NCBI GenBank assembly: GCA_026415215.1
Contig: JAOAHN010000028.1
Location: forward strand, 1-42,167
Reading direction: 5' to 3'
DNA length: 42,167 nucleotides
Source of the DNA: Candidatus Hydrogenedentota bacterium
GTDB lineage: Bacteria > Hydrogenedentota > Hydrogenedentia > Hydrogenedentales > Hydrogenedentaceae
Shown: positions 34,156 through 42,166 of the stretch, one piece after another
Layout of the letters: every line of letters begins with the position of its first letter
Position numbering within the stretch: position 1 is the first letter of the stretch
The notes under the pieces: model-generated
Told to the model about the DNA's origin: nothing
What the model saw: the letters and a program-made list of their open reading frames with translations, nothing else
The model's database searches: none
Made by a program: the position numbers and the translations under genes

Positions 34156-36885
34156 TTATTGGAGAATCATTTCTGCTATGATTTCTTGCCCAGTTGGTTT
34201 TTTTAATGTGAAACCTAATCTTGAGCAGACCTTGAGCATAGCGCGATTCTCTGGTAGAATTGTCCCATATAATCTTTTTACCCCCTCCACCTTTGCTATT
34301 TGTATTAGTCTCTTTAGAATTTCAGTTCCGAGACCTTTACCTTGGTAGGTATCTGAGATCATAATTGCAAATTCTGCGTCTTGGGTGCTATAAATCTTGG
34401 CTATTCTTCCCACGCCAATTATTGATTGTTCTCCAGTTTTTTCATCTCTATCTATGGCCACGAGAGCTATGCTTCTATCAAAATCAATGAAGCATATCTC
34501 GGTAAGTCTCTCGTGCTGGATTCTTACATGAAGAGGTTGCAGTTGGAAGTATCTAAAATAAACAGTATTATCGCTAAGTGTTTGATGAAATTTTATCATC
34601 AAATTTTCATCCTCAGGTCTTATAGGTCTTAAAGTAATTTCCTTACCGTCCTTTGAAGTCCATTTGAAAGTATATTCTGTGGGATAGGGTCTTATAGATA
34701 GTCTTGGAAGTGATTCTAATGGAGTGTCAATTGGGTATAGCAAGATGGATGCATTTAAGGCTACCATTCTATTGGGGGAAATTACTAATGGGTTGATTTC
34801 TATCTCTTGAATAAGTTTTTGTTCACATACGAGGTAGCTGAATTGAACCATTAGGTGTTCTAATTCTTCTAAGTTGAATCCTTGGCATACCTTACCTTCT
34901 TTGATGGCTTTGTAAATTTGGGTAGTTTCTATCATTCTTCTTGCGAGAGTAGTATTTAGTGGTGGAAGTCCCACTGCTCTTTCTCGCACTATATTGAGCA
35001 TTCTCCCTCCGAATCCAAAGTATATGTAGGGGCCAAAAAGAGGATCTACCTTACTTCCGATTGTGACCTCAATACCGTCTCTTGGAACTACTGGTTGAAC
35101 CAAGATTCCGGGAAATACACATGCTTGCTGTCCCTGTGTGAGAAATTCGTTTAGTGTGCGGAAGGCTTTTCTAACTGCATCTTCGTTGTGCAGGTTAAGT
35201 AGAACTCCGCCTGGATCTTGGAGTTTTCTTCCGGGCATAGGGACTTGTCTTAAGACTACGGGGTATCCTATTTGCTTGGCAAGGTGTACCGCTTCAATTT
35301 CATCATGGGCTATATGCGATTCAATCAGGTTAATTCCATATGCACTTAGAACATCTTTAGTTAGGGAAGGTGAGAGAATGATTTGGTTCTGTCTAATAGC
35401 ATACTCGATGGCATTTTTGGCGAGTGCTTTTTGAGAAAGATGTTCGGGAGTTTCTTCTCTTGAACTGGGAGTTTCATAAAGTCCTTTCAGATGGTATGAG
35501 TAATGCCACATTGAATAGAATACCCTTGCAGCAATATCAGGATAATCTAAGGTAGGTATACCATGGTTGTTTAATAGTTGTTGCCCTTCTTCTACTTTAT
35601 ATCCTCCCATCCAACTTGCGAGTATCGGTTTCTTGTAAGGGTTCATAACTTTAACCAGGGCTTCTGCTGTTTCGAGAGGTTTCGTCATTACTTGAGGGGT
35701 GAGAATTACAAGTAAGCCATCAACATTTTCGTCTCTGAGAACTATCTCAGCAGTTTTTGCGTATCTCTGGGGGTCTGCATTAGCGAGAAGGTCTATTGGG
35801 TTATCTCTATTCCAATAAGGAGGTAAAACCTCATTAAGCTGAGTCATCGTTTCGTTCGAAAGAGTAGCTATTCTACCCCCACTGGATATTAGAGCATCAG
35901 TGGCGAGGATACTTGGACCTGCTGCATTACTTATAATTGCAAGTCTATCTCCCTTAGGTCTTGGTTGTTTGCCTAACACGATAGCCATATCGAAAAGTTG
36001 TTGTATGTTATCTACTCTTAAAACACCGCATCTTTTTAGTGCGGCAGAGAATACTTCATCATCACATTCTTCACTCTCTATATAATATGGAGTGCCTCGA
36101 GCAACTTTTGCTCCAGGTTCAGTCCTACCACCTTTCAATAATATTATCGGTTTATGTAAGGCTACTTCCCTTACTGCGGACAAGAATGATCTGACATCGC
36201 CGAGTGCTTGCATGTAAATCACGATGCTTTTGGTGTAAGTATCGTTTCCAATGTAGTAAATGAGATCAGCCCAATTTACATCCATCATAGTGCCAAGAGA
36301 AACAAACTTACTGAAACCCACTTTTACATGGAAACTCCAGTCGAGTATAGCTGCACCAACAGCCCCACTTTGTGTGAGAAACCCTACTGTTCCTTTGTTC
36401 GCAATGTGGGATGCAAAGGCAGCATTTAATCCTATAATAGGATTCATTAAGCCAAGGCTATTGGGGCCTATTACTCTTATTCTATTGGGATAAATTATGT
36501 TTTTTATCTTCTTCTCAATCTCTTTTCCTTTTTCACCTGTTTCGCTGAAACCTGCAGAAATAATCACACACCCTTTCACACCTGCATTTATGCATTCTTC
36601 AATAACTTCTGGCACAGTAGGAGCAGGAGTAATTATCACAGCTAAGTCTATAGGTTCCGGAATGGACTTTATATTAGGGTATGCAAGCATTCCCAATACT
36701 TGGTGTCTGTTTGGGTTAACGGCGTAAACAGTGCCACCAAATGGACTGGATAAAAGATTCCATAGTACAGTTCTACCTACACTTTCTGGTTTCTCTGTGG
36801 CACCTATTACAGCTACTGCCCTTGGCTGAAAGAAAGCATCTAATGGATGTCTTTCCTCAAATGTATCTATGAGTTGAATGCCCAT
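34156..36885 (-). CDS. ADP-forming acyl-CoA synthetase-like/GNAT fusion (Pat-like)
   Basis: The 909-residue protein has a CoA-binding Rossmann domain (about 15-140), a succinyl-CoA-synthetase-like flavodoxin domain (160-460), an ATP-grasp domain (about 490-725) and a C-terminal GNAT acetyltransferase domain (about 735-909) with the acetyl-CoA loop YQGKGLGTE. This is the architecture of protein lysine acetyltransferases of the Pat/PatZ type. ADP-forming acetyl-CoA synthetases carry their phospho-His in an SHTGALAG loop. Here that stretch (259-275) reads KVARGTPYYIESEECDD with no His. The synthetase part is therefore probably a regulatory sensor, as in Pat, though a migrated His cannot be ruled out. 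It converges with the barrel gene, 9 bp away. Confidence 0.85.
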   Translation of the reverse strand: MGIQLIDTFEERHPLDAFFQPRAVAVIGATEKPESVGRTVLWNLLSSPFGGTVYAVNPNRHQVLGMLAYPNIKSIPEPIDLAVIITPAPTVPEVIEECINAGVKGCVIISAGFSETGEKGKEIEKKIKNIIYPNRIRVIGPNSLGLMNPIIGLNAAFASHIANKGTVGFLTQSGAVGAAILDWSFHVKVGFSKFVSLGTMMDVNWADLIYYIGNDTYTKSIVIYMQALGDVRSFLSAVREVALHKPIILLKGGRTEPGAKVARGTPYYIESEECDDEVFSAALKRCGVLRVDNIQQLFDMAIVLGKQPRPKGDRLAIISNAAGPSILATDALISSGGRIATLSNETMTQLNEVLPPYWNRDNPIDLLANADPQRYAKTAEIVLRDENVDGLLVILTPQVMTKPLETAEALVKVMNPYKKPILASWMGGYKVEEGQQLLNNHGIPTLDYPDIAARVFYSMWHYSYHLKGLYETPSSREETPEHLSQKALAKNAIEYAIRQNQIILSPSLTKDVLSAYGINLIESHIAHDEIEAVHLAKQIGYPVVLRQVPMPGRKLQDPGGVLLNLHNEDAVRKAFRTLNEFLTQGQQACVFPGILVQPVVPRDGIEVTIGSKVDPLFGPYIYFGFGGRMLNIVRERAVGLPPLNTTLARRMIETTQIYKAIKEGKVCQGFNLEELEHLMVQFSYLVCEQKLIQEIEINPLVISPNRMVALNASILLYPIDTPLESLPRLSIRPYPTEYTFKWTSKDGKEITLRPIRPEDENLMIKFHQTLSDNTVYFRYFQLQPLHVRIQHERLTEICFIDFDRSIALVAIDRDEKTGEQSIIGVGRIAKIYSTQDAEFAIMISDTYQGKGLGTEILKRLIQIAKVEGVKRLYGTILPENRAMLKVCSRLGFTLKKPTGQEIIAEMILQ

Positions 36886-36973
36886 GGTTATTTTGGATTG
36901 TGTTAGTTAATGCCTTTATATAGTTATATCTCCCAGTTGAAATCTATAGGTATAATATTTTACATTAAAAGTC

Positions 36974-37000
36974 AGGCATTGTGGATAATTCATAATGCCT
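36974..37000 (+). other. leader inverted repeat AGGCATT / AATGCCT before the SCP2 gene
   Basis: A perfect 7-bp stem with a 13-nt loop lies just upstream of the SCP2 ribosome site. A TATAAT is at 36951-36956, but no -35 at proper spacing is visible. The hairpin overlaps a possible alternative ATG at 36995. Confidence 0.4.
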
Positions 37001-37016
37001 AATAAACCATTTAACC

Positions 37017-37023
37017 AGGGAGG
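37017..37023 (+). promoter_or_regulatory. ribosome binding site AGGGAGG that decides the SCP2 start
   Basis: AGGGAGG is 7 nt before the ATG at 37031. The in-frame ATG at 36995 has no ribosome site and would add 12 residues outside the SCP2 fold. Confidence 0.65.
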
Positions 37024-37030
37024 TTTGAGT

Positions 37031-37354
37031 ATGTCCCAAGTAGCAGATTTTTTCAATCAAGTACCTTCAAAAGTTGACCCCGCAAAAATTAAGGGAATGA
37101 ATGTTACCTATCAGTTCGTGATTACGGGTGAGGGCGGGGGAGAATGGGCTGTCGCAGTGGCTAATGACCAGGTTACAGTGAGTGAGGGAAAAGCTGAGAA
37201 ACCAAATATTACCCTTACGATGTCTGCTCAGGATTTTTTAGACTTGGTTGCAGGTAAGCTCAATGGGCAGACTGCTTTCTTGACGGGTAAGTTAAAGATT
37301 CAAGGTGATATGACTCTCGCTCTAAAACTTCAATCGGTATTTGGTTTAGGCTAA
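37031..37354 (+). CDS. SCP2 sterol-carrier-domain protein
   Basis: The 107-residue protein is a stand-alone SCP2 domain: an N-terminal helix (VADFFNQVPSKVDP), strands with VTYQFVITGEGGGEWAVAV, then NITLTMSAQDFLDLVAGKLNGQ and a final amphipathic helix with GKLKIQGDMTLALKL. This is the usual length of free-standing bacterial SCP2 proteins, which bind lipids or hydrophobic ligands in the cytoplasm. The ligand is unknown. No lipid-metabolism genes are directly beside it, although the Pat-like acyl-CoA synthetase/GNAT gene is divergent from it. Confidence 0.9.
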   Translation: MSQVADFFNQVPSKVDPAKIKGMNVTYQFVITGEGGGEWAVAVANDQVTVSEGKAEKPNITLTMSAQDFLDLVAGKLNGQTAFLTGKLKIQGDMTLALKLQSVFGLG

Positions 37355-37361
37355 TTTTTAG

Positions 37362-37399
37362 CAGGGGGATACTTACCGTTAAGTATCCCCCACCCCCTG
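37362..37399 (+). terminator. 12-bp hairpin with alternative C-run pairing after SCP2
   Basis: GGGGGATACTTA (37364-37375) pairs with TAAGTATCCCCC (37380-37391) across a 4-nt loop. A second C-run lets CAGGGGG (37362-37368) pair instead with CCCCCTG (37393-37399). No T-run follows, so it may be an atypical terminator or a regulatory structure between SCP2 and the next gene. Confidence 0.6.
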
Positions 37400-37413
37400 T
37401 AAATAAATGAAAT

Positions 37414-38163
37414 GTGGAGAATAAAAATCTTTTGGATGTTTTTAAAAGTAAGTATTTAGTTTTAATTATTCAAATTTTATGTATACTTATAACTACATGT
37501 AGTAAAGATAATCAAGGTCAAGTTGGTTCTCCTCTGTCGAGTGCAGTAGAAATAGGAGGGGAAGGTTTCTATTTAGAATTTAGTTCTTCACCTGAATCCG
37601 TTTTGGATAATAAAGTTATAGTTTTTTTAGTTAAAGACAGAAATTCAACATTGGATACGGAGAGATTAAGAAAAACTTTTATAGAAGAACTAAGAGAGAA
37701 AATATTATGGGTTATTTTTGAAGGTGATTGGGGATCCCTTTATAAAAAAAATATAAAAGATAATAGCGAAATTGAAAGAAAAATATGTGAAACATTTAGT
37801 AAATTGAGGAAAGGAAATGATTATTTATTTGTGGTATGGATTGGTGAGACTGCTAAGGTAATGATGAGAAGCAGTTCTTTACAAAAGTGTATTGATGGGG
37901 CAATTTTAGTAATTTCTGATTCTTTTGGGTATAAGGAGGAGGCACTATCTGAAATAAGAATCCCTTTCCTAATTTATGCGAAGGAAGACGACTTAAATGC
38001 GGAGGTTTGGGCAAAAAATTTGTGTAATAAGAGTAAGAGCCTTTGTGAATTTAGAAGTTTTGCTCTTTCAGAAGACGCTTCAGATTCTATAGTACTTTTA
38101 GAAACCGCTAAGCATCTTATGTTGAATTGGATTAGTACTATTTCTAATACTTCGCTGAATTAG
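37414..38163 (+). CDS. lipoprotein of unknown function, possible degenerate hydrolase fold
   Basis: I do not recognise a family. The 249-residue protein starts with GTG and has a lipoprotein signal whose lipobox is ITTC (C29). The body alternates strands and helices: KVIVFLVKDR, a helix with LRKTFIEELREK, WVIFEGDWG, LFVVWIGETAKVMM, GAILVISDSFG and IPFLIYAKEDD. This order resembles a dienelactone-hydrolase-type alpha/beta fold, including the late-strand DD, but the nucleophile elbow reads WIGETA without a catalytic Ser or Cys. A binding role is as likely as catalysis. The next gene starts about 20 nt downstream. Confidence 0.6.
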   Translation: MENKNLLDVFKSKYLVLIIQILCILITTCSKDNQGQVGSPLSSAVEIGGEGFYLEFSSSPESVLDNKVIVFLVKDRNSTLDTERLRKTFIEELREKILWVIFEGDWGSLYKKNIKDNSEIERKICETFSKLRKGNDYLFVVWIGETAKVMMRSSSLQKCIDGAILVISDSFGYKEEALSEIRIPFLIYAKEDDLNAEVWAKNLCNKSKSLCEFRSFALSEDASDSIVLLETAKHLMLNWISTISNTSLN

Positions 38164-38183
38164 ATTATGTCTTGAGTTTACAT

Positions 38184-39323
38184 ATGAATAGATTTGCTTC
38201 TGAATGTGGTTTTGGTTTACTTTTTACGGCATTACTCTCTATCATTCCACTGGTTCCTTCTGATTCAAATGAGCCAGATGTTATAACTGCAAGTTTTTCT
38301 TCTTTCCGGGGGGCTATTTTGTTAAATCCGAGGCAGGAATCGGGAAATTTTGGATACTTTTTACTTGATTCGGGAGTTAGTGTCCCGGTAATTGATGAGA
38401 AATTGGCAAGGGAGGCTATAAATATCGAAGGTGAAGGTAGTATAAATATTACTTCAGAGGTACTTGAAAATTTTCTTTCAATTCCGCACATGGAAAGCAG
38501 TAAGATATTACTCGAAGATTTATTCCCATTGTCAAGAAAGCTTGGAGTTCGTATATTTGGGGTGATACCACTTTATTTTCCCGGATATGAAGTATTCTTA
38601 GATTTCGGGGATGGTAGAGTTGGATGGTGTTCGTTGTCGATGAGAACTAAGGAGAAGATAAAAAAAATTCCTACAGTGGAATTGAATTTTTCTGCAAGTA
38701 CACAGATTCCCCGGGTATTGGTGATTTTGAACAGGAGATATAGCATAGTAGCTAATGTGGATATAACTAAGGGTGAGCACATTGGCTTGCCCCTGAGGGT
38801 GTTAAATGAGAGAAAAATTGGTGTAAGGGATATGAAATTTGCTCATTTTGAGGGCAAGAGAGAGGTTTGTTACTTCAAGTTGGATTCTATTAGAGTGGCA
38901 AGTCTTGAGATGAAAAATGTAGTCGGTGTAGCCTCGGTAGATGAGATAGAGCCTTGGTTAGGAATAAAATTTTGGAGAAATTTTGGAGTAGGTATTAATT
39001 ATGAGTTAGGAAAAATATATTTTTTAGTTAGAAATGAAGATTTAGAAGAAGGAGAGTGGAGTGGAACGGGGGTGTTGCTGGACTGCTTAATAGAAGAAGG
39101 CTGGTTAGTGGGCGTGATTGAGGATAGCTCCGCTTGGGAAAGTGGAATCGTGCCAGGAGACCTGCTAATTTCAATTGAAAGTAAGAATGCAAATAGTGTT
39201 TTTGTTGAGGATTTGCTTAAATTGTTGAATGGAGATAAAGGTAGAGAAGTAAAATGTGTTTTTAAAAGTAAAGTTACTGGGGTAAAAAAAGAGGTAATTT
39301 TAAAATGTAGAAGTATTCTTTAA
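38184..39323 (+). CDS. retropepsin-like aspartyl protease/PDZ-domain protein
   Basis: The 379-residue protein has an N-terminal hydrophobic segment (about 9-24), then a retropepsin-like domain with FLLDSGVSVPVID (D62-S63-G64). A second, degenerate repeat has NVDITKGEHIGLP in place of the second catalytic DTG. A closing GIKFWRNFGVGINYELGKIYF-like strand pair follows, as in bacterial aspartyl proteases. The last 85 residues are a PDZ domain (GVIEDSSAWESGIVPGDLL). The ATG at 38184 is preferred over the in-frame TTG at 38172. Only one catalytic Asp motif is clear, so activity would need dimerisation, or the protein may only bind. It is probably periplasmic or membrane-anchored. Confidence 0.72.
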   Translation: MNRFASECGFGLLFTALLSIIPLVPSDSNEPDVITASFSSFRGAILLNPRQESGNFGYFLLDSGVSVPVIDEKLAREAINIEGEGSINITSEVLENFLSIPHMESSKILLEDLFPLSRKLGVRIFGVIPLYFPGYEVFLDFGDGRVGWCSLSMRTKEKIKKIPTVELNFSASTQIPRVLVILNRRYSIVANVDITKGEHIGLPLRVLNERKIGVRDMKFAHFEGKREVCYFKLDSIRVASLEMKNVVGVASVDEIEPWLGIKFWRNFGVGINYELGKIYFLVRNEDLEEGEWSGTGVLLDCLIEEGWLVGVIEDSSAWESGIVPGDLLISIESKNANSVFVEDLLKLLNGDKGREVKCVFKSKVTGVKKEVILKCRSIL

Positions 39324-39973
39324 TTTTTGGGAAATGTGGGACTTTTTTATCAATTGGGTTAAGTGGGGACTTTGAGAAGAAATTCTTTCTGTGTTACTGT
39401 TTTGGGAGTTATTTTTGATAAATTTTTGTTGAGGATTTCTGTTCATATATAACTTGTGAGTACAAATACCTTATCCTAAAATTTTAATAAAGTGATTTAT
39501 TTAATAAAATGACTTTATTTGATTTTTTCGAAAACTTTTGTTTTAAGGAGGCTGGGATTTTGTGAATTTATAGCATTTATGCCTACTTCCGGAAGATTTT
39601 GCTTATTCGCTTTGTAAATCAGTTATAAGAATTTATACTTACTTCTTTCTGAACTTTTAGGCTCATGAGAATTAAAGATTCTTTTTAGTATTTGGTCTTT
39701 GAGATTCTTATCTTTCGTTTGAAAAATAGTTGAGGGTTTTCACAGTGAATCATGTTTGCTTTGCATTTTGTAGTTGATCACCATCTCCGTTTGCATTGTT
39801 GTTCTTTTGTCTGGATGATAATTGCTTCAGAAGGCTTCTTCCCATTTTTTAATTTTTTTTCTATCATGGATATAGAACCTATTAAATGGTTCAAACATTT
39901 TTATGGTTATTATTTTATATAGTTTTTAGTGTTAAGCTATTATTCCCTACTTTTTGGATGGGGTAGTTTGTTT
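39324..39973. other. AT-rich intergenic stretch without recognisable gene
   Basis: No frame with coding character, tRNA, repeat array or mobile-element end was seen on either strand. It lies between the PDZ-protein gene and the end of the minus-strand RNA gene. Two similar short blocks, GTGGGACTTT and GTGGGGACTTT, near 39336-39373 are the only local similarity noticed. Confidence 0.5.
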
Positions 39974-40012
39974 AAAAAAGGTGGGGCGCCGGTAGGGGGG
40001 AACCGGCGCCCC
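39974..40012 (-). terminator. intrinsic terminator of the structured RNA
   Basis: On the minus strand, GGGGCGCCGG (40012-40003) and CCGGCGCCCC (39992-39983) form a perfect 10-bp GC stem with loop TTCCCCCCTA, followed by ACC and six T residues (39979-39974). Confidence 0.92.
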
Positions 40013-40257
40013 TATATGGGGTGCGTGCTCTGAGGGGGGATCAGAGCCTCGCGTGGGAGCAGAGCTGGCGAGAAGCGGAAGCGTATAGGGTGCCCGGCCG
40101 GGGTAAACCGGGCTCTTTTACTGTGAGGGAACTGCAGTGGTAATGGGAGGACAACCACTGGCAGCGATTATGATGTAGACTTGCTTCTTCGTATGGGATG
40201 TGTATTCAATTGACCTATGAGTAGGTTTGGGAACACATTCCAACTCTGCTCCCAACA
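39974..40257 (-). ncRNA. structured RNA of about 284 nt with own promoter and terminator
   Basis: A GC-rich block stands out from AT-rich surroundings. On the minus strand it is a complete small transcription unit. The RNA starts with GGGAGCAGAGTTGG (40253-40240), which pairs with CCAGCTCTGCTCCC (40068-40055) in a 14-bp closing helix with one G-U pair around a 200-nt core. Inside are hairpins ACCTA/TAGGT (40226-40213), a bulged CTGCCAGTGGT/ACCACTGCAG arm (40164-40154 and 40141-40132) and GCCCGG/CCGGGC (40113-40092). Outside are GCTCTGA/TCAGAGC (40047-40027) and the terminator. Three loops are C-rich: TCCTCCC in the bulged arm, TCCCCCC and TTCCCCCCTA. No match to RNase P, tmRNA or SRP RNA was recognised. 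A 6S-like RNA or a C-rich-loop regulatory RNA is possible. Confidence 0.78.
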
Positions 40258-40262
40258 CTTTT

Positions 40263-40292
40263 ATGATAACACAAATAAAAGATAAGTTTCAA
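40263..40292 (-). promoter_or_regulatory. promoter of the structured RNA (TTGAAA-N18-TATCAT)
   Basis: On the minus strand TTGAAA (40292-40287), an 18-bp spacer and TATCAT (40268-40263) fit a housekeeping-sigma promoter. It places the transcript start at about 40256-40258, exactly at the base of the closing helix. Confidence 0.7.
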
Positions 40293-40487
40293 AAAAATAT
40301 TTTTTACGAGTAGCTTTGTTGTTTATTTATTTCTTTGGTTTTCAAATACTTATTGTAAATATTATAATCACGACTTTATGTGTAGTAACGATTTTATAAA
40401 TTTATTAGATTTTTAGACCTCATTTAATTGTAATTTAAATTACAAATAGCTTAATTTTTGTTTTGAGATACATTTTGTATCAACAAT

Positions 40488-41948
40488 CTACGATGTGTGT
40501 TTTTTAATTGTATCTACCACGATATTAAGAACTTTAACCCTTGCGTATAGTTTAGAATTTCCTTCAATAATGTGCCAAGGGGCATATACTGTTGATGTTC
40601 TATCTATCATATCATTTACAGCTTCCTCATAATCATTCCACTTTGCTCTGTTTCTCCAATCTTCTTCTGTAATTTTCCATTGTTTGAGTGGATTTGATTG
40701 TCTTTCTTGAAATCTTTTAAGTTGCTCATCTGGGGAAATGTGCATCCAGAATTTCATTATGATAGCGCCCCACTTAGCTAACTGCATCTCGAACTCATTA
40801 ATTTCACTATAGGCTCTCTTCCATTGTTCTTCTGTTGCGAAGCTTTCAACTCTTTCAACAAGAACTCTTCCGTACCAAGACCTGTCATATATTGTGAAGT
40901 GTCCAGCTTTTGGAAGTGCCTTCCAGAATCTCCAGAGGTGATGGTGATTTTTCTCTTCGCCTTGTGGAGCGGAAATGGGGACTACATCGTATCCCCTTGG
41001 GTCAAGGTTTCTTACAAGCCTTTTTATCACTCCCCCCTTTCCTCCTGCATCCCAACCTTCAAATATAATTACTACAGGAATCCTTTTTTTGTAGCATAGA
41101 TAATGGAGCTCCCTTAGTTTCTTTTGAAGTTTTGGTAAGATTTTTTCGTAGTCCTGTTGAGAAAGTTCTTTGTTTAGATCTACAGTCGATAATGGATTAG
41201 ATGTCCTGGGTGCGAGTATGTAAGGCTCAATTTGTCTATTCTCTGAGAGGGTTTCTTCCCATTTATTGAGTATTATGCGGGCGGTTTCAGCAGTGGAATA
41301 TTTTAAGTCGGTAGAAGGGATCACATTCCATTTTGAGTATTGGAGGTTTGTCTCTGTTAGCACAAAGTTGGTTATTTCAAAGATTTTTTCATATGATTTA
41401 AGAAGATTTTTGTATTTTCCTTTTGTCCTCCATTCGGTAGATGGGTCTTCTTCAAGTTTTTTAAATCTTCTTTGTTGTTCGGCTTTTGAAATATGTAGAA
41501 AAATTTTTATCAACAGAACACCGTCATCAACGAGATGCCTTTCAAAGGTTTTAATCTCCTCTAATTCATTTTTTATTTTTTGTAAATTCCACTTTTCTTT
41601 TAATGCTTTTTCAATTAATTCCCAGTACCAGCTATGATTAAAGAATGCTATTTCTCCGTATCCAGGTAGTCTAATCCAGTATCTCCATAGGAAGGGACGA
41701 AGTTTTTCTTCTCTGGTAGGTTTTACAATATTGTGAACCCAATAGCCTCTGGGATCGAGGTTCAATAGTATTTGACTCAGGACGGTTCCTTTTCCCGCGG
41801 TTTCCCAACCCTCAAGTAATACAATAGTCGGTACTTTTCTATCTTTTAAGGATCGCTGTAAGGTTCCAAACTTACTTTCCCATTGTTTAGCAGACTCTTT
41901 GAAATTTGTTTTTGAAATAGATTTTTTTAGGTCTACTGAATCTAACAT
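40488..41948 (-). CDS. pap: polyphosphate:AMP phosphotransferase (two-domain, class II PPK2)
   Basis: The enzyme transfers phosphate from polyphosphate to AMP, making ADP. The 486-residue protein consists of two PPK2 domains in tandem, as in class II (PAP) enzymes. The C-terminal domain has Walker A GWDAGGKGG (298-306), NLDPRGYDV and the catalytic YDRSWYGRVLVERVE with D355. The N-terminal domain keeps a Walker A (GWETAGKGT, 47-55), but the DRSWY motif reads FNHSWYW (103-109), with the catalytic Asp replaced, so it is probably structural. Its ATG is 29 nt behind the stop of an upstream truncated gene. The structured RNA gene begins about 230 bp downstream on the same strand. Confidence 0.94.
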   Translation of the reverse strand: MLDSVDLKKSISKTNFKESAKQWESKFGTLQRSLKDRKVPTIVLLEGWETAGKGTVLSQILLNLDPRGYWVHNIVKPTREEKLRPFLWRYWIRLPGYGEIAFFNHSWYWELIEKALKEKWNLQKIKNELEEIKTFERHLVDDGVLLIKIFLHISKAEQQRRFKKLEEDPSTEWRTKGKYKNLLKSYEKIFEITNFVLTETNLQYSKWNVIPSTDLKYSTAETARIILNKWEETLSENRQIEPYILAPRTSNPLSTVDLNKELSQQDYEKILPKLQKKLRELHYLCYKKRIPVVIIFEGWDAGGKGGVIKRLVRNLDPRGYDVVPISAPQGEEKNHHHLWRFWKALPKAGHFTIYDRSWYGRVLVERVESFATEEQWKRAYSEINEFEMQLAKWGAIIMKFWMHISPDEQLKRFQERQSNPLKQWKITEEDWRNRAKWNDYEEAVNDMIDRTSTVYAPWHIIEGNSKLYARVKVLNIVVDTIKKHTS

Positions 41949-41977
41949 GTTTTAATTCCTTTTTAGTTTTTTAGTAT

Positions 41978-42166
41978 TTATTTTATGATTGAGTTTCCTC
42001 TACTATCGGTCAGTCTCGCAGTAATGCCCCATTGATTTTTGTTATTGGTTACTTTAGTTAAAATAGTATAAGTTCGAGGTTGAAGGTGGAGTGGTATTAC
42101 TACTTTGTCTGGTATAACAGTTGATTCACCGTAATATTCATAAATTAGCCTCTTCTGGTGTTCGTC
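41978..42166 (-). CDS. C-terminal fragment of an unidentified protein
   Basis: A frame open from the right edge of the window ends at TAA (41980-41978) and encodes the last 62 residues of a protein. The tail has short beta-type segments (VVIPLHLQPRTYTILTKV and WGITARLTDSRG), as in a C-terminal beta-sandwich domain, but no family can be named. It lies 29 nt upstream of pap on the same strand, so the two may share a transcript. Confidence 0.6.
   Translation of the reverse strand, partial: DEHQKRLIYEYYGESTVIPDKVVIPLHLQPRTYTILTKVTNNKNQWGITARLTDSRGNSIIK

Noticed and set aside
36937-36956. TTGAAA-TATAAT promoter before SCP2
   Set aside because: The spacer is only 8 bp; at best the TATAAT acts with an unseen -35.
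39880-39905. tRNA T-loop-like GGTTCAAAC
   Set aside because: No acceptor stem, anticodon arm or D arm can be formed around it.
40130-40166. Cobalamin riboswitch suggested by a GCCAGTGG segment
   Set aside because: The other conserved blocks are missing, and the segment is explained as one arm of a hairpin in the structured RNA.
39974-40257. Structured RNA read on the plus strand, or as RNase P RNA, tmRNA or SRP RNA
   Set aside because: The T-run and the promoter are on the minus strand. Conserved pieces of these RNAs (the GAGGAAAGUCC of RNase P, the T-loop and tag of tmRNA, the GGAAG/AGCAG loop of SRP) were not seen.
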